Positions 1-11,283 are shown, numbered from the stretch's first letter. The stretch: 64,000 nucleotides of DNA from Elephas maximus indicus (GCF_024166365.1 NC_064831.1:30556768-30620767), one strand, 5' to 3'. Made by a program: numbers and translations. The notes: generated by a model from the letters alone, not told the origin.

Positions 1-40
1 CAAGGCTGGTGCACCCCTTTAGTCTTGTTTTGTTCCCTGA
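1..40 (-). mobile_element. L1 3'UTR fragment, cut by window edge
   Basis: Bases 3-36 read like the reverse L1 3'UTR at about 26479-26512 (shared words GGCTGGTG, CCCCTTT and GTCTTGTTTTGTT). It is a remnant of a minus-strand L1 continuing left of the window. It lies inside FHDC1 intron 2. Confidence 0.5.
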
Positions 41-552
41 GTGATTCTTAACCTCTCTTTAATTCAAAAACATAAAGCAGCAAGTTCCCTGTACACCCTT
101 AAACTACCATTTGGTAAAATAAATGTCCACCCTTCATAAAGGATGCCACCCGTTGTCATGTGGCTTGCTGCCACCCCAGCGGCATATAGGCGGGTCTCTT
201 CTATTACAGGTGCTCTCCTGGGACATGCACTCCAGCCCACGTCCATTCACTCTTGCCTCCAATACTCTTGGATCTCAGTGAGTAGTAGACATGATTAGAA
301 ATGACCTACTGTACAATAAGGAACCTCTGTTGGAAGCTGGGGCAAAGGCCAGGATACTAAGGAAATGATTTATTGCTCCTTCCAGTACTGAAAGGATACT
401 TGAAGGGAAAAAAAGGTCTTTGTGAAAAAGAAAGAGGCAGAGAAAGCCTGTTCAGCACTGGAGGGCCCTAAGGTTTCTCCTGAAGACTTCCTTCTCAGAT
501 TTATTTCATTGTTTACACTAAAGCAATTCTAATCCCGCTGCTCTCTGCATCT
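41..552. other. FHDC1 intron 2 sequence, no feature seen
   Basis: Non-coding sequence downstream (on the minus strand) of the first FHDC1 coding exon. No open frame looks real and I recognise no repeat. Only short A-runs are visible. Confidence 0.5.
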
Positions 553-750
553 TATTTTATTTTTTTTAATTAGTATTTTATTTTACTTTTGGAGCAAAAC
601 CAGTGCCCACTCCACAGCTTCCAGTCATAATGACCAGTGACATTGGTTACATTCTTCACATTGTGTCAACATTCTCCTTATTTCTGTTCTAGCTGTTTCA
701 CTCCCATTGACTTAAACCCCCGCCCTCTAGCCTTCTCTGCACTTTATAAT
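553..750 (-). mobile_element. Old L1 3' end, minus strand
   Basis: A T-rich start is followed by sequence parallel to the L1 3' end at 26294-26440: a block with GTGACATTGGTTAC, then GTGTCAACA and CTCC. It is more diverged than the other L1 tails here, so it is an older 5'-truncated insertion in FHDC1 intron 2. Confidence 0.5.
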
Positions 751-1906
751 AAATAGCCTCTTGGCTATTTCAACAGGGGATCATGCAGCCAGCTTTACGG
801 GTCCCCAAGTGAACTGATGGAGAGGAGCTGACATGTTCCTCAGCCAGAAAGGGAAAAGAGGACAAGATTGTTGGCTCAAGGAGTCAATAATGCATAGAAG
901 CTACTTCTTCATTCCAGGGCCCTGCCCATTCCCTTATCTAGTCAACTCCATCTTTGGCCTATTTTCTCTGCTCCTTCGCAGCAGATTTAAAAAAACGATG
1001 GACTTCTGTTGCTGCGTGTACGTGCATGTGCACATGCGCACACAGGAGCACAGAGCATTCTTTCCTTTTAAACCCTGGCTTCCTAATTATTTCTTCTAGC
1101 AAGCAGAGGCTTCTCTATTTTCGTGTTTCTAAACTAAGAGTACTTAAAAGTGCAGTTTTTTATTCAGTTTCCGCAATATTTGACGACTTGTAACTCTGGG
1201 GTCTTGCTTTCCATTAACTTCTTATCAACTGCTAGCTTTATTTTTTTTTTTTTAAGTAACACATTTAGTGTTACCTGGGAAATACACTTCCTCTCGTAAA
1301 GTCTATCTGGAAACAGAGCGATGCTTCGGCTCTCTGGAAATCTTTGTTCCACAATGGCCATAATTTAGTTCAGAGGTCTGAGGAATGAAGGCCACCTCAA
1401 AAACACTTGCTGAAGGAAAACTGGAGGGGGAAATAAGGGTAAAGACCATAGGATGTATATTAGTTGATGACGTGATTTAACAAAAGGCGTTTTGTCCCAG
1501 ACAGCCTAGTTAACCCCAGATAGCTACCAGTCTAGTTCAGGAACTCAGTTTTTGTTTCGACGGAGACTAACATTACTGGGCTTCAGCAGAATTTCTCCAC
1601 CAGGGAAACCACACAGATGTGCTAGAGACAGGACAGGGCTGAGAGGCCAAGAGCCATGGCCCCCAAGTAGCATGTTCTCTACATGAGGTCATAATCCACA
1701 GGGATGTCTGGGAGAATGCAGCACGCACACTTTGTATTACTCAGCTCGAGCCCAGCCTATATAGCCATTGCTATCATTTCCAGGGCACATTCGCTTGCAT
1801 TGTCTTTTTTCTTAGTGAAGTTTAGCAATTTTTTGAAATGCCTGCACACCCCAAACAGAGCACAATGCACTGTGTGGAAGATGACCCCTTCACGCCCCAT
1901 TCTTAC
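751..1906. other. FHDC1 intron 2 sequence, no gene seen
   Basis: This is intron immediately downstream of the coding exon's donor site. It has a T-run at about 1240-1253 and an alternating CATG/CACA patch near 1020-1045. I recognise no exon or repeat family. Confidence 0.45.
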
Positions 1907-2404
1907 CTCTTCTCGAGCATCCCTGAAGGATGAGTTTAGAGCTCCTCCTCTCCTGGAAACGGGAGACTTGGTGGTGTCTTCTTGCTGCCCAAACAGCTCC
2001 TCGATGGTCTTGGTATCGATTTGATAGTGATGCTGTTGCCTGGCTGCCAAGGTCCAGATGTTGGTTTTGCCACGGACTTGCTCCTCTGGAATGGTTTTCC
2101 AAAAAAAGCTTCTCATCCGCTTCTTCTTCCCAAGGTGACTGTATCCATTCACGTGAGAAGGTGGGGGCAGTCCTGGAGGCAGAGGAGGGACTGGAGGTCC
2201 CCCAGGTAGTGGAGGTGGTGGCGGGGGAGGAGGAGAGGAAAGAAACCCTTCTCCTGAAAACGGACATGGTGGAGGTGGAGGGGGTGGAGGAGGAGGTGGA
2301 GGAGACACTGGTGGTGGCGTTTGCCCAATCATGAATCCACCTGCTGTGGCGATATTCCCATTTTCTTTATCACTGCCCAAGGAGACACAATTCATAACAT
2401 GCAT
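1907..2404 (-). CDS. FHDC1: FHDC1 first coding exon (start Met, FH1-like region, start of FH2)
   Basis: FHDC1 is a formin-family protein. Formin FH2 domains nucleate and cap actin filaments, and FHDC1 is linked to microtubules, cilia and Golgi organisation (family knowledge). The exon encodes exactly 166 codons from ATG at 2404-2402, with the N-terminus MHVMNCVSL characteristic of FHDC1. Residues ~30-82 are proline-rich, with runs of 12 and 8 prolines that would bind profilin or SH3 domains. From about residue 92, GKKKRMRSFFWK followed by a TNIW motif is the FH2 lasso start. The exon ends after REE at a consensus donor (GAAGAG|GTAAGA, intron from 1906), so it ends in phase 0. Upstream acceptors at CTTAG (exon from 2418) or TCTCAAG (exon from 2439) both leave a short 5'UTR before this ATG. 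An upstream in-frame ATG at 2458 lies in intron sequence. The remaining exons lie beyond position 1. Recognition is from memory of the family and is strong. Confidence 0.93.
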
Positions 2405-2439
2405 AGTACTGTTGTCTTCTAAGGAGATAATTTCTTGAC
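2405..2439 (-). promoter_or_regulatory. FHDC1: FHDC1 intron 1 acceptor and short 5'UTR
   Basis: Read on the minus strand, a pyrimidine-rich tract is followed by two usable AG acceptors. The first is TTTCTCAAG (exon would start at 2439) and the second is CTCCTTAG (exon would start at 2418). The first has the better polypyrimidine tract. Either leaves 14-35 nt of untranslated leader before the ATG at 2404. Confidence 0.6.
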
Positions 2440-3108
2440 CTTGAGAAAGCAGACACAAACATCAAACTTGTGTCATACTTTTTCACCCACGGGTCTGCCA
2501 CCAGACAAAAAAGGCACTTTTGCTTCATGTCATATTCCAAACCTACAAAGAGAAAACAACTTGAAAGTCAGTATAAGCAACATCAGTATAGCTTTTCCCT
2601 CCAGAGGCAACTGTAAGGTTCTCCCACATTAGTTGGATATTAAAATCAATGAGGGTTAACACATCCAAAAGTGCATGAAAAGAGACTAATACTTTCCTAA
2701 ATACCAACCAGATTTTACTACTTGGAAATGCTGTCAAATAAGTAACACTACGCCCAATTAGGAAACCTTTTCTTAAACAGTAAAGCTCCTATTTATTGAA
2801 AATCCACTAAGGTTCAGCAAATATTGCTCGTTTTATGAGTAATCTACATGCTTACTAACTGGTTCCCTCTCTTTGGGCAATGGATGCGCAGCCCTAGGGA
2901 AGAAAATTGCTGAAATGTAAGGCACGAATGACCCTGCCTTTCTCTAGTCTGGGCACGTTCCCTACCAATCAGTGGGTCAAAAGGCATCTTCCATCTTGTT
3001 CGTAGTAGGAGGACATTTGGAGATGACAAAATAATGGCGTAACTCATTTCCCTGGAGTTGGGGCCACCATGTTCTTGCTCTAAGTGGTGATGTGGCTTCC
3101 TTCAGCAT
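2440..3108. other. FHDC1 intron 1 sequence, nothing recognised
   Basis: Intron sequence upstream of the first coding exon. No repeat, exon or RNA gene was recognised. Confidence 0.5.
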
Positions 3109-3300
3109 AGAGAAAAGAACACTAGATGTGAAGTAAAGGCTCCAGCTCTAAATGAAGCTTTACTGTTTCCCATTTCAGAGGTCTTCTGGCTCCCTAGACT
3201 TCACTTTTTCTCATCTATGAAGTCAGGAGGCTGGGATACATTAAACGACCTCTATCGTCCCTTCCAAAGCTATCGTTTTGACTCTAGTTAAGCCACTCTT
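3109..3300 (+). repeat. MIR-family SINE relic
   Basis: Decayed order of MIR-type blocks: AGAACACTAGATGTGAAGT, then CTTCACTTTTTCTCATCTATGA, ending in GACCTCTATCGTCCCTTCC, which is the classic MIR-like 3' wording. The copy is ancient and heavily diverged. Confidence 0.6.
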
Positions 3301-3444
3301 TGGAAACCACGAGAGCTTTCCTCACACCCCCCTCTTTTGCTTCTTCTGCAAGACAGTTCTGCAGTGCAGTGAATTACTTCATATGGCCCTTCTAGCCATA
3401 GTTTGTGGCTCCCACCAAATGACTGGGTGGGACTAAGCAAATGA

Positions 3445-3970
3445 GTGCCTGTGGCTCACCAAGGGGACTGGACAGCTTGCTAATAATATATATAAGGTAC
3501 AGGGCACCCTCCTGGGTGTGGGACCATACAAATAAGGTTTCTCAAACCCTGACAAGCGGATTGGTCAGTTTTGCCATCCCACTAGGTTTGAAGGGAAACA
3601 CAGAGAGGGAGCGAGAGGAGAGACAGAGAGAGAGGACTTTTAATACTTCCGTATTACAGTGAGAGAGGGTGCAAGACGGCTGTGGTGGGGCTTGCCGATC
3701 CTCAGAGCTAAGAGGTGCGGCACTTGCCCAAGAAGGCCCCCAGCAGGGCCCGGTGGCAGAGGGCGAGGAGAAGCTGTCCTGATTGAGGAACTGCGTCCTG
3801 AGTTGTTCCTGTCACTTCCAAGTTGATCTCGATCCCGAGTTGTACTCTGTTACTTCCCTAATAAACCACTTAACTCTAAGTATGGTTCGTGAGTTCTGTG
3901 AGATGTTGCAGCGAATTACGAACCCAAAGACGAGAGTGGGAGTATTGGGGTTGGGGCGGGGGAGTCACTG
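3445..3970 (+). mobile_element. Probable solo retroviral LTR
   Basis: LTR-like order in the plus direction: TATA-like TATATATAAGG at ~3486, inverted CCAAT (ATTGG) at ~3563, a purine-rich AGAGAGAG stretch, repeated GACC/TCC signals, a polyadenylation signal AATAAA at ~3859, then a short R/U5-like end with GTTCTGTGAG. No internal retroviral genes flank it. Exact TG...CA ends and a target duplication could not be fixed, so the boundaries are approximate. It lies antisense in FHDC1 intron 1. Confidence 0.5.
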
Positions 3971-4589
3971 ACGTTAGAGATGATGGAGTGGAACAGAGGT
4001 TTGGAAAAATTCGACATTTGGAACATGTTTAACCTCCGCCTTGGAACCAGCTTTGTGCCGATCCTTATAAAAAAAAAAAAAACTATTCATTTAATTCACA
4101 AAGAAGAGTACACACACACAAAGGCACACTGCCCATATCCTACCTAAGGCCACATATCTATCCCTTATCCACACAGTCAATAACTTATTTTGGTGGCCTG
4201 TGTTTTTATTAAATTGAAAAAACTTTTTTTGGTGTTGGGTTGTGACAGGCCTGATGGAAAAACAGGGACCAAACAACTACATTTGTTTAGGCATAAGAAT
4301 AGGCAAGTGGGGATGGGAGGAAGAGACCCCGCGCAGGATGCCAAGTGGGTGTCCACGCTAGTGTGAAAAGGGGCTGTTCCCTCCAGATCACCAAGTGCCA
4401 CATGTCGGGCGTGTTCCTGGACTTCCGAGCGTGCTTATCCTTTGACAGCATCGTTCATCAAGGCCCATACTTACAAAGACAGACTGGTCAAACCATACTG
4501 CCTCATTACCTGGGTGTACACCAGTATCATTCATTCCAATATTATGAAATGCTTTCTACAGAACTATATACGAAGGCATGATTGCCTTG
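3971..4589. other. FHDC1 intron 1 sequence, A-run
   Basis: It contains an A-run at 4068-4082 next to a short CACACACA stretch (4110-4119). The A-run may be the tail of an unrecognised insertion. Otherwise nothing was identified. Confidence 0.4.
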
Positions 4590-4825
4590 GGATGAAGAGG
4601 TGGAGATTCCAGGCTCCTTTGTCTCAGATCCCAGTTCTGCAACTTCCCAGATGGGCAACCCAAGGTAAGGTAGGTTATTTTACCTATGTTTCAGCACCCT
4701 CATGTATAATATGAAAATATACCTGTTTCACTGGTTTGTATAAATATAAATAAGCTAATACATGTAAAGTCTTTATCAAGGTGCCTGCAACACAGCTATT
4801 ATTAATAGCAACAACAAACTGGTGT
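4590..4825 (+). repeat. MIR SINE relic
   Basis: It follows the MIR layout: a GGCTCC...CAGATCCCAG head, AACTTCCCAGATGGGCAA (transport-type core), TATGTTTCAGCACCCTCAT, TAATACATGTAAAG, and the end GGTGCCTGCAACACAG followed by GCTATTATTA. Ancient mammalian SINE, plus orientation. Confidence 0.75.
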
Positions 4826-7589
4826 CCCATGTATGTGATTTCCCTTCATTTTCACAAGCATTATACTTGCTTTAAAATATGTATTCGGTTCATAAACAAA
4901 ATGCCAAGTTGCCCCTGGCTGCTGGAAACATACCTTTAATATTTCCATTCCCCACTTCCTAAATAATGAGGTGTGTGAGATCTGTCTTTTCCAACACCCA
5001 GTGATTCTATATCAAATTATCTCTGCATTACAAGAACAAATGTTACTACGAAACATTCGAATATTTAAGTTTTGAAAATTGTCTATGTGTGGATAGGGAA
5101 TGGCATTTCCAACTGTTAATTGGATAATTTTTTAAATAAGTAGAAATGGAAATTTTATCCAAGTAGGTTTATAGTTCATTTGAGAGCCAACTGGCTTTTA
5201 GAAGGAGTTTTCATAAGTATCATCAGGGCATAACTAGGCTGTTTTCAGAGTTGGCCTCCCTAAAGCAAATGACTCATTGTCAATTACAATTTATAGTTAT
5301 ATTTGAACTCTTCTTTTTTCAAGACTGTACAGGTAATTCTGGCAGTTTACCCTTACATATTTTAAAATACTTGTGTACGTTACATATCCCATTTATAGAA
5401 GAGTTGCTAGCTCTCCATTTCACCTCCAATTTCAGATACGCTGACTTGTTCATCCCTCTTGAGAACGATGATGAGCAAAAAAACATTTCCAACCTAGAAA
5501 GCTAGAACTCATCCAGTGCTGTGTAAGTATATGCACAGAAGTGCCATTAAACTTCACAAAGAAAATGTAGAGATACTAATAGTGAGAAAGGGTATACCCT
5601 CAGAGGGTATGCAACATCACCATCTTCTCATACCAAAGCCCCAAAAGAATGCAATTCTTCCAGATAAAGGCTTGTTAAAATAAAAAGTGACACATGTTAG
5701 CTACGCAATCACATGATTCTAACCACTGCCCTATTTGAAGAAGGAATGTTCTTCAAAAAAAAGTTAAGGGAACAAAAGAAAATTTACAACACTACCCCCG
5801 GTATGTTGTCTGACTCATTTTCTCCCAGGGTAACAAGAAGCAAGGATCCTAGCCACCCAACAGCTTCTAATGAATCAGTTCACCAGCAGTGATTAGCCAA
5901 GATGTCAATGCTTTCGCTACCAGCACGACTTCAGTGGGGCTTCCCCACGGGCCAGAATTTCCAAAGTCTGAAGAGACGGTAGGAAAAGGACAGTGCAAAC
6001 AGACATTCTAACCCGTTCCACAGCCCCATGAGATATTTAAAGACAGGATACAAAAAGAACATTGGATTTACTATGGTACTGTCCACCATAAAGATGGAAA
6101 CGCATAATGCCCGCCAGGACAACGGAGACTGCCTTGGCTCTGTGTGGAAAATGTCAAGTGTCCCATCAATCTCCTCTGGACAGACAGAGATGGCTGGTAT
6201 TTAACATCTCACCTACAGACTGGGGACCTCAGCGGTAGGAAAGAAGGCTGCTGAGGCTGATCTCTAAGAACAGATGCCCGGCCCTGGACAGAAGGCAGAA
6301 CTGCCACTGTTAGGCTCTGAAGATTCAAACTTCTCTTCAAGTTCCCTGAGTGCTAATCAGGGTCCATTAGAGGTGTGTCTGACGCTGGACCTTCCTGGTT
6401 GAGTATCTTTTAACTACGTGAAATTTTAATAAGTGAATACTGTGGTCATGTAGTCTGGTTGGTCCACAAGCAAAAAGTCTTAGAACGAGAAAGTTCATAA
6501 AAGTCTTCAAAGAAGCCCCCGAGGCCCTTCCCCCAAAGCTCTCTTGCTAAACAGCCAACACTGCTTTACCCTTGGTCAGAAACGTCCCTAAAGCGCCACT
6601 CTCTTGAAGGGAGTGCACAGGAGGAAAGAAAATAGCCTTTGTACTTCATCTCACAGGGCATTTAAGAGAAAAACATGTTCCTGAAAGTCAGTTTAGAGCC
6701 GTGGAATTTTGGACAGAGAGTCAGTGGGGCCTGGTTGTTCAGCTGGTCACTCACCCTCCGGGTGAGCAATAATTAAAAGTAACTCCAAGAAAAATCTGCC
6801 AGAAAACCTTTCTCCCAGATTTCTGACATGTGTCACAGATGAGGTGGGGTACAGAAAGACTAGCCCACACCCTTTGGATGATAAACAGGTTTGGAGAGAA
6901 GAGGCTGAGGAACACAAATCTCTATTTTACTTTTGGGAGAAGAAAGGGTGGGAAAAGCACAGGCAATTCTAAAATATGGAATTTTTGCTCTCACTCCACT
7001 ACTTGAGAAAAGGCTCCTCCACCACCCCCACTTATCTTTCAAATTTTTCCTTGATTATTAAATATAGAACGTCAATCAATACAACCACACAGTGAACCAG
7101 CGATGCCGACTTCCAGCTATTCCCCTTGGCACTCCACTCAGCAGTAAAAAGGCCCAAGACACGGTGTTTCCACTCAGCGCGCTTAATCTGTGGCACAACA
7201 TAAACGTGTCACATGCCTAACACCCCGAGAGCAACACCCTGAGCGCGGAGGAAGAACGCCTAGTTTTCAGTGTACATTTTCACTTTCTCAGTGTCTCATC
7301 ACCAAGGGAAATACAAGCACATGGGCGCCAAAGGATGCTCTAGAGGGAAGGCAGGCAAGCGTTTGCTACTCTTTCCAGGAAGCCAACTGTGGGCCAGCAG
7401 AGGGGGGTCACAGACGGCCGGGCTCTAGGGGTGATTTCTGTCCAAACAGATGTTTAAAAACTGACCACTAAGTTCTGAAGACATTCGGTGTGTAGGGCAC
7501 CAAGGGCACTGCTTTTTTTTTCAAGTTGGTCTGGGCATATAGCAGTTTCCCAGGTCTTTGCATTGCTAAGCCCACTGCCTCTTTCCGCC
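4826..7589. other. FHDC1 intron 1, mostly unique sequence
   Basis: This 2.8-kb stretch lies between the MIR relic and the CpG island. No repeat family, RNA gene or convincing exon was recognised. All open frames are short and look random. Read on the minus strand it is the proximal part of intron 1, just downstream of the promoter, and could hold regulatory elements that sequence alone does not reveal. Confidence 0.45.
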
Positions 7590-7627
7590 CCCAACCCTGC
7601 GCCCGGCATCCCGCACCAGCCACTCAC

Positions 7628-8090
7628 CAGAACGCCACCAGCGCGGCCGCCTCCGCCGCAGGAGCCGGCGGACGGCCGCACAAAGGGCTCTTAGGGGTCG
7701 CGAGTCCCCGCCGGTGGCGGCCACACGGCCGCGTCCACCCGAATCCCCGGGGGCCTGTATCCAGCGCCCGGCGGCAGCCAGAGATGCGCGAGTGGGAGGT
7801 CCCCGCCGGCAGCCGCAAGCCAGCAGCCGGCGTTTCTTATCTGGGCCGAGCCGGAGCACTCCGCTGGCGGGCGCAGGGCCGGGGGCGGGGGCGCCGGTGC
7901 TCTGCGGAGATAGACGCCCACAGGCGCGCGCGGGCTCTGCGGCCGACGCAGCGCAAGACAAGGGCGCGCTTGGAGCCAGGCCACCCGCCGGCCATGCGGA
8001 GACAGCGGCCCCGAGCGGGCCGACGCCGGGGTCCTACCGAACGACGCCTGGGAAGGGCTGAGCCTCCGGCTCCCGGGAGCGCCGTGCGTC
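7628..8090 (-). other. FHDC1: Candidate FHDC1 non-coding exon 1
   Basis: On the minus strand the CpG island ends in a textbook donor, GTTCTG|GTGAGT, with the exon's last base at 7628. The CCAAT box at 8152-8159 lies 60-100 bases before a plausible start near 8.06-8.10 kb. The 5' end given is a guess from that spacing. A second strong donor, CGCGG|GTGAGT (last exon base 9219), could end an alternative first exon. No coding start is needed, because the next exon carries the ATG. Confidence 0.45.
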
Positions 8091-9218
8091 CTCCCGGTCC
8101 TGGCGCAGAAGCGGCTGCAGCAGCCGCCCCGCCAGCGCATCCCTCCCCCGGCTGATTGGGCGCTCCCGGCCCCTCCGCCGGCGGGTCAGCGCGGGCAATG
8201 GATCGCTTCGGCCCCACCCCCTCGCCCCGAGGGGCCCCTGGTTCAGAACCCGCCCTCCCCCCCCGCCACCCCAACCCCGGCGGCCGCCCCTCTTCGGGGG
8301 CCGCTGCACAGAAGCGGGGAGTTTGAGGGGTGGAGGTGGCACGCTTGAAACGAAATGGGGATCTCCGCGTTCGCGGACAGGGTGTCTGCTACTGTCGCCC
8401 GGTCTCCGCGGCCCCGCGAAACCTCCGCGGCGGCCTCTTCCCACGTCCCCGATCGGTGTCCCGGGCACAGGCGAGAAAGCCCCGCGGCCGCACTGCGGCT
8501 CCGCGGAAACGGAGCCGAGACGAGGAGAGAAAAACATACGGGAGACTCCCGGTGTTTTAAACGGAGGTTGGGGGATTAAACGGGGAGTCCGCTGTCCCCG
8601 AGCTGGTGGCACCGCAGCGCCGTGTGGGTGACTCGCCAGTCCACCCCCTTCTTCCTCAAACTTCTACAGGAGCGGGGCGCAACTTCTAACCTGAACTTAG
8701 CAGGGCCAGAGGGAGTGTGAGAGAGCAGCATCACCTGGCCCTCGGTCCGTGTCGTCCAGCCTCAGTCCCCGCCAAGCCCGCACCACTGTCAGGAGGGGAA
8801 GTCGTGGCTCCCCACCCACGAGGGTCCGCAGCGCGGCGCCTCGGGTCGCGCGTTCTGTACTAGGCTCCTGCTTTCGGATGGGCCGGGGACAAGCTGGGGA
8901 CGCAGTTAATCTACAAGTCTTAGCATTTAAAGCTAAACCACGTCCAACCCGGAGACGGCCCGCGACGGAGCGTGTCTTCTCCTCAGGGGGCCGATCACTG
9001 CCCTCTGCGGCCGGAGAGTACGGCCAACAAAGTCGCCGGAGTGGGGGCGCACACCTCCTCCCCAGCCTTCCCAGCGAGGCCACTGGCCGCTCTTCTCGGC
9101 GCTGCCGCCCGGCTCCTGACCGATTCCCCCCACCCAGGCCCTCCGGAACCGGGAGTCTCTGCTCCCCGCGCCCCAGCGCCGCGGTCTCCCCTGCCCAGGC
9201 CCCGCGGCTCCCACTCAC

Positions 9219-9224
9219 CCGCGG
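9219..9224 (-). promoter_or_regulatory. FHDC1: Alternative first-exon splice donor
   Basis: The minus strand reads CGCGG|GTGAGTGG with the break after 9219. It matches the donor consensus as well as the one at 7628. It could end an upstream alternative FHDC1 first exon. Confidence 0.35.
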
Positions 9225-9777
9225 CTGGCGCTCCCCGGCAGCTTCCCGCTCCCGCCTCGCAGACTGCCCGCAGCTTCCAGCCGCGCACCCTAGCCGGCCG
9301 CCCGCTGTCTCCCAGCGCCGCGCCTCTCTCCGGTCACTGCAGCCGGCACCGCCGGAGACCGCGAGGGGGCAGGGCGGCGCGGGGCGGGGCGCAGCTGCCG
9401 CCTCAGGTAACAATGCCGCAGCCGAGGCTGCTCCCGGCGCCCGCCGCAAAGGGCAGCACGCCCTTTCCGTCTCGTCCCAGCCCGCCCCTTCCACTCCGAG
9501 CGCCGCGGGCTCCGCGCTCGCCTCCACCTGCCCGGGGCCCCAGGGTCTGCACGCCGCCGCGGGGCGCGCTGGCTCCCGCACCCAAAGGCTGGTGCGGGCC
9601 CAGCCGTCCGCTGCTGAGGGAAGTAAGGGCGGCGGGAGACGAAGAAAACCCAGTTGTGAAGAAGGACCAGGTGTCCTAGTGGAACAAGCGAGGGGAGGGG
9701 CCCAGCTGGCTTCTGAACAGGCAAGTGCCTTCCACAAAGGAGCCTCTGCTGCAGCGTCCGGGGCACCCTCCCCTGCG

Positions 9778-9845
9778 CTCACGCGCGCACGCACACACCG
9801 CACACATGTGCGCACACGCTCACCCATACACATGCACACGCCAGG
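9778..9845. repeat. Alternating CA/CG microsatellite
   Basis: An imperfect run of CGCGCACGCACACACCGCAC and similar alternating purine-pyrimidine units lies at the upstream edge of the FHDC1 CpG island. Such tracts are prone to length change and Z-DNA formation. Confidence 0.7.
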
Positions 9846-11283
9846 CCACCCCTCTGTCTCACACTTGTTTCTCCCTGGAGCGAACTGTCCCAGCCCCTGT
9901 AGCCCAATCCTAGCCCGGTCGAAGATTCCTAAATGTCAGCTCCTCCCAGGTACCTGCCACCTACACGTTTGTTACTTCTTTTTTAATCTCCTCAGTGACG
10001 GTGGTAACAGAAACCTTTCAGATGTTTGAAAGCAAAGAGAAGTCCATCCCAGGCCTGACGGCATGAACGGACGCTATCGGGGAAAGGCTCCCAACAGGAG
10101 GAAGCTGGGGAAACAGTTTAATCGTTATTCACAGTGATTAGTGACGCCAGGCAGTGAGCAGCGTGCAGTCTAAGACAACCTATCCTGGGCAAACCTGCTG
10201 ATCGGAAATAACTGCTGGGGCGGGGAGGCGCCCTCTGCGAGGATGAAGTCATTGTTACCTTTGCCTCGGTCTCGGTCCTGGTAATCCCAGACAACCCACC
10301 AGGGCTTTCTCAGCCTCTGGTGCGTGATGACTTCCGCCTCTCCACCCTGGTCCTCAGCCCCTGAACTCCTAGGACAAAGTTTCTCGGCTTCCATTTACGA
10401 GTCTTGCATAGGAAAAGAGAAGCTATTAGGGTAAAAACGAAAACTGTGCCAGCGTAAAACCCACATCTTGGCCACTGATCACACATACAATCGTTTGCCA
10501 TGGAGAAAAACAGATACACGACTAAGGTCACAGAAAATCTCAAGAGTGGGAAAATGTAATACAGGAGCAACACAGGCTCGGCAACTTAATATCAATCCCA
10601 AAGGAATATTAACTGCCAGGGCAAAAGTTAAATTACACACACAGCACATCAAAAGTGAGGGGCAGAAAGGAATCCCCTCCTTTTCTTTTACCACCTTGTC
10701 AGATGAGGAGCCTACATCCACCACACAGTGTCCTGTCAAGGCTTGAGAAGCTCCCCTTTCCCCGCCCCCCCCCCCCACTGTACTGAGCATACCATCTAGA
10801 ATCAGTCACTCTTGAGGGGTGGGGGTCAAATCTAGTGACCCGCCCTCAGCCCCTCAGTGCCTTTGATCTCCCTGCAGCATCCCGCCCTGTAGACCTTCCC
10901 TCTGCTTTTCTGGCCTCCTCCGCTGACCCTTCTTTTCCTTTGAGGATAGTAACAAGGCTCTTAAAACTCTTTCTCCTGTGCCTGTGGGTACTGCCTTCTG
11001 ACTTCAGTCTGGGCAGGTCCAGATTTTGTGGACCTGTGTAACTTGCAGGGGAGCTTTTAAACAGAAAAAAAAAAAAAAATTACAAATGTAACACCAGGTA
11101 CCTTTCCTTGGAAGGAGCCGGGGAAAGTGAGTGGCATGGAGGCTTGGGCTTGGAGGTAAATCTATTTCTGAATTCACTTCTATGTCAGGACTCTTGAATC
11201 CACATTATTGCTATACTACCTCAAGTCCAAATGCAATGTCCAAAGGTCGACTTATCTTTCTCTCAAAACTAGTACTGTCCACC
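9846..11283. other. Region upstream of FHDC1 promoter, no gene seen
   Basis: It holds a run of 12 C at 10765-10776 and an A-run at about 11066-11080. No transposon family was recognised. It may contain upstream FHDC1 regulatory sequence. Confidence 0.4.

Larger units (their letters stand above)
7590..9640 (-). promoter_or_regulatory. FHDC1: CpG island promoter of FHDC1
   Basis: About 2 kb is strikingly GC- and CpG-rich against AT-rich flanks and has no transposons, as expected of a constitutive promoter. On the minus strand there is a CCAATCAG box (NF-Y type) at 8152-8159. GC boxes (GGGGCGGGGC type) occur near 7875-7890 and 9372-9392. With the FHDC1 coding exon about 5 kb further along the minus strand, this is inferred to be that gene's promoter and first exon. 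The island also produces several long fortuitous open frames on both strands, which I do not regard as genes. Confidence 0.8.

Noticed and set aside
1930..2334. 134-codon plus-strand frame rich in Glu/Val
   Set aside because: It is the exact antisense shadow of the FHDC1 proline-rich exon.
2405..2458. Upstream in-frame ATG extending FHDC1 by 18 residues
   Set aside because: The sequence contains acceptor-like AG sites and a pyrimidine tract, so part is intron. The family N-terminus begins MHVMNC at 2404.
8697..9839. 380-codon open frame on the minus strand in the CpG island
   Set aside because: Same composition artefact. FHDC1 translation starts in the exon at 2404, so no coding is expected here.
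9778..9845. Short regular repeats that could suggest a CRISPR-like array
   Set aside because: It is a dinucleotide-type microsatellite in a mammalian genome; there are no spacers and no associated genes.
8749..10029. 426-codon open frame on the plus strand in the CpG island
   Set aside because: It is rich in Ser/Pro/Arg/Ala and overlaps a 380-codon frame on the other strand and several others. Stop codons are simply rare at this GC content. No domain or family resemblance, and it spans a probable promoter.
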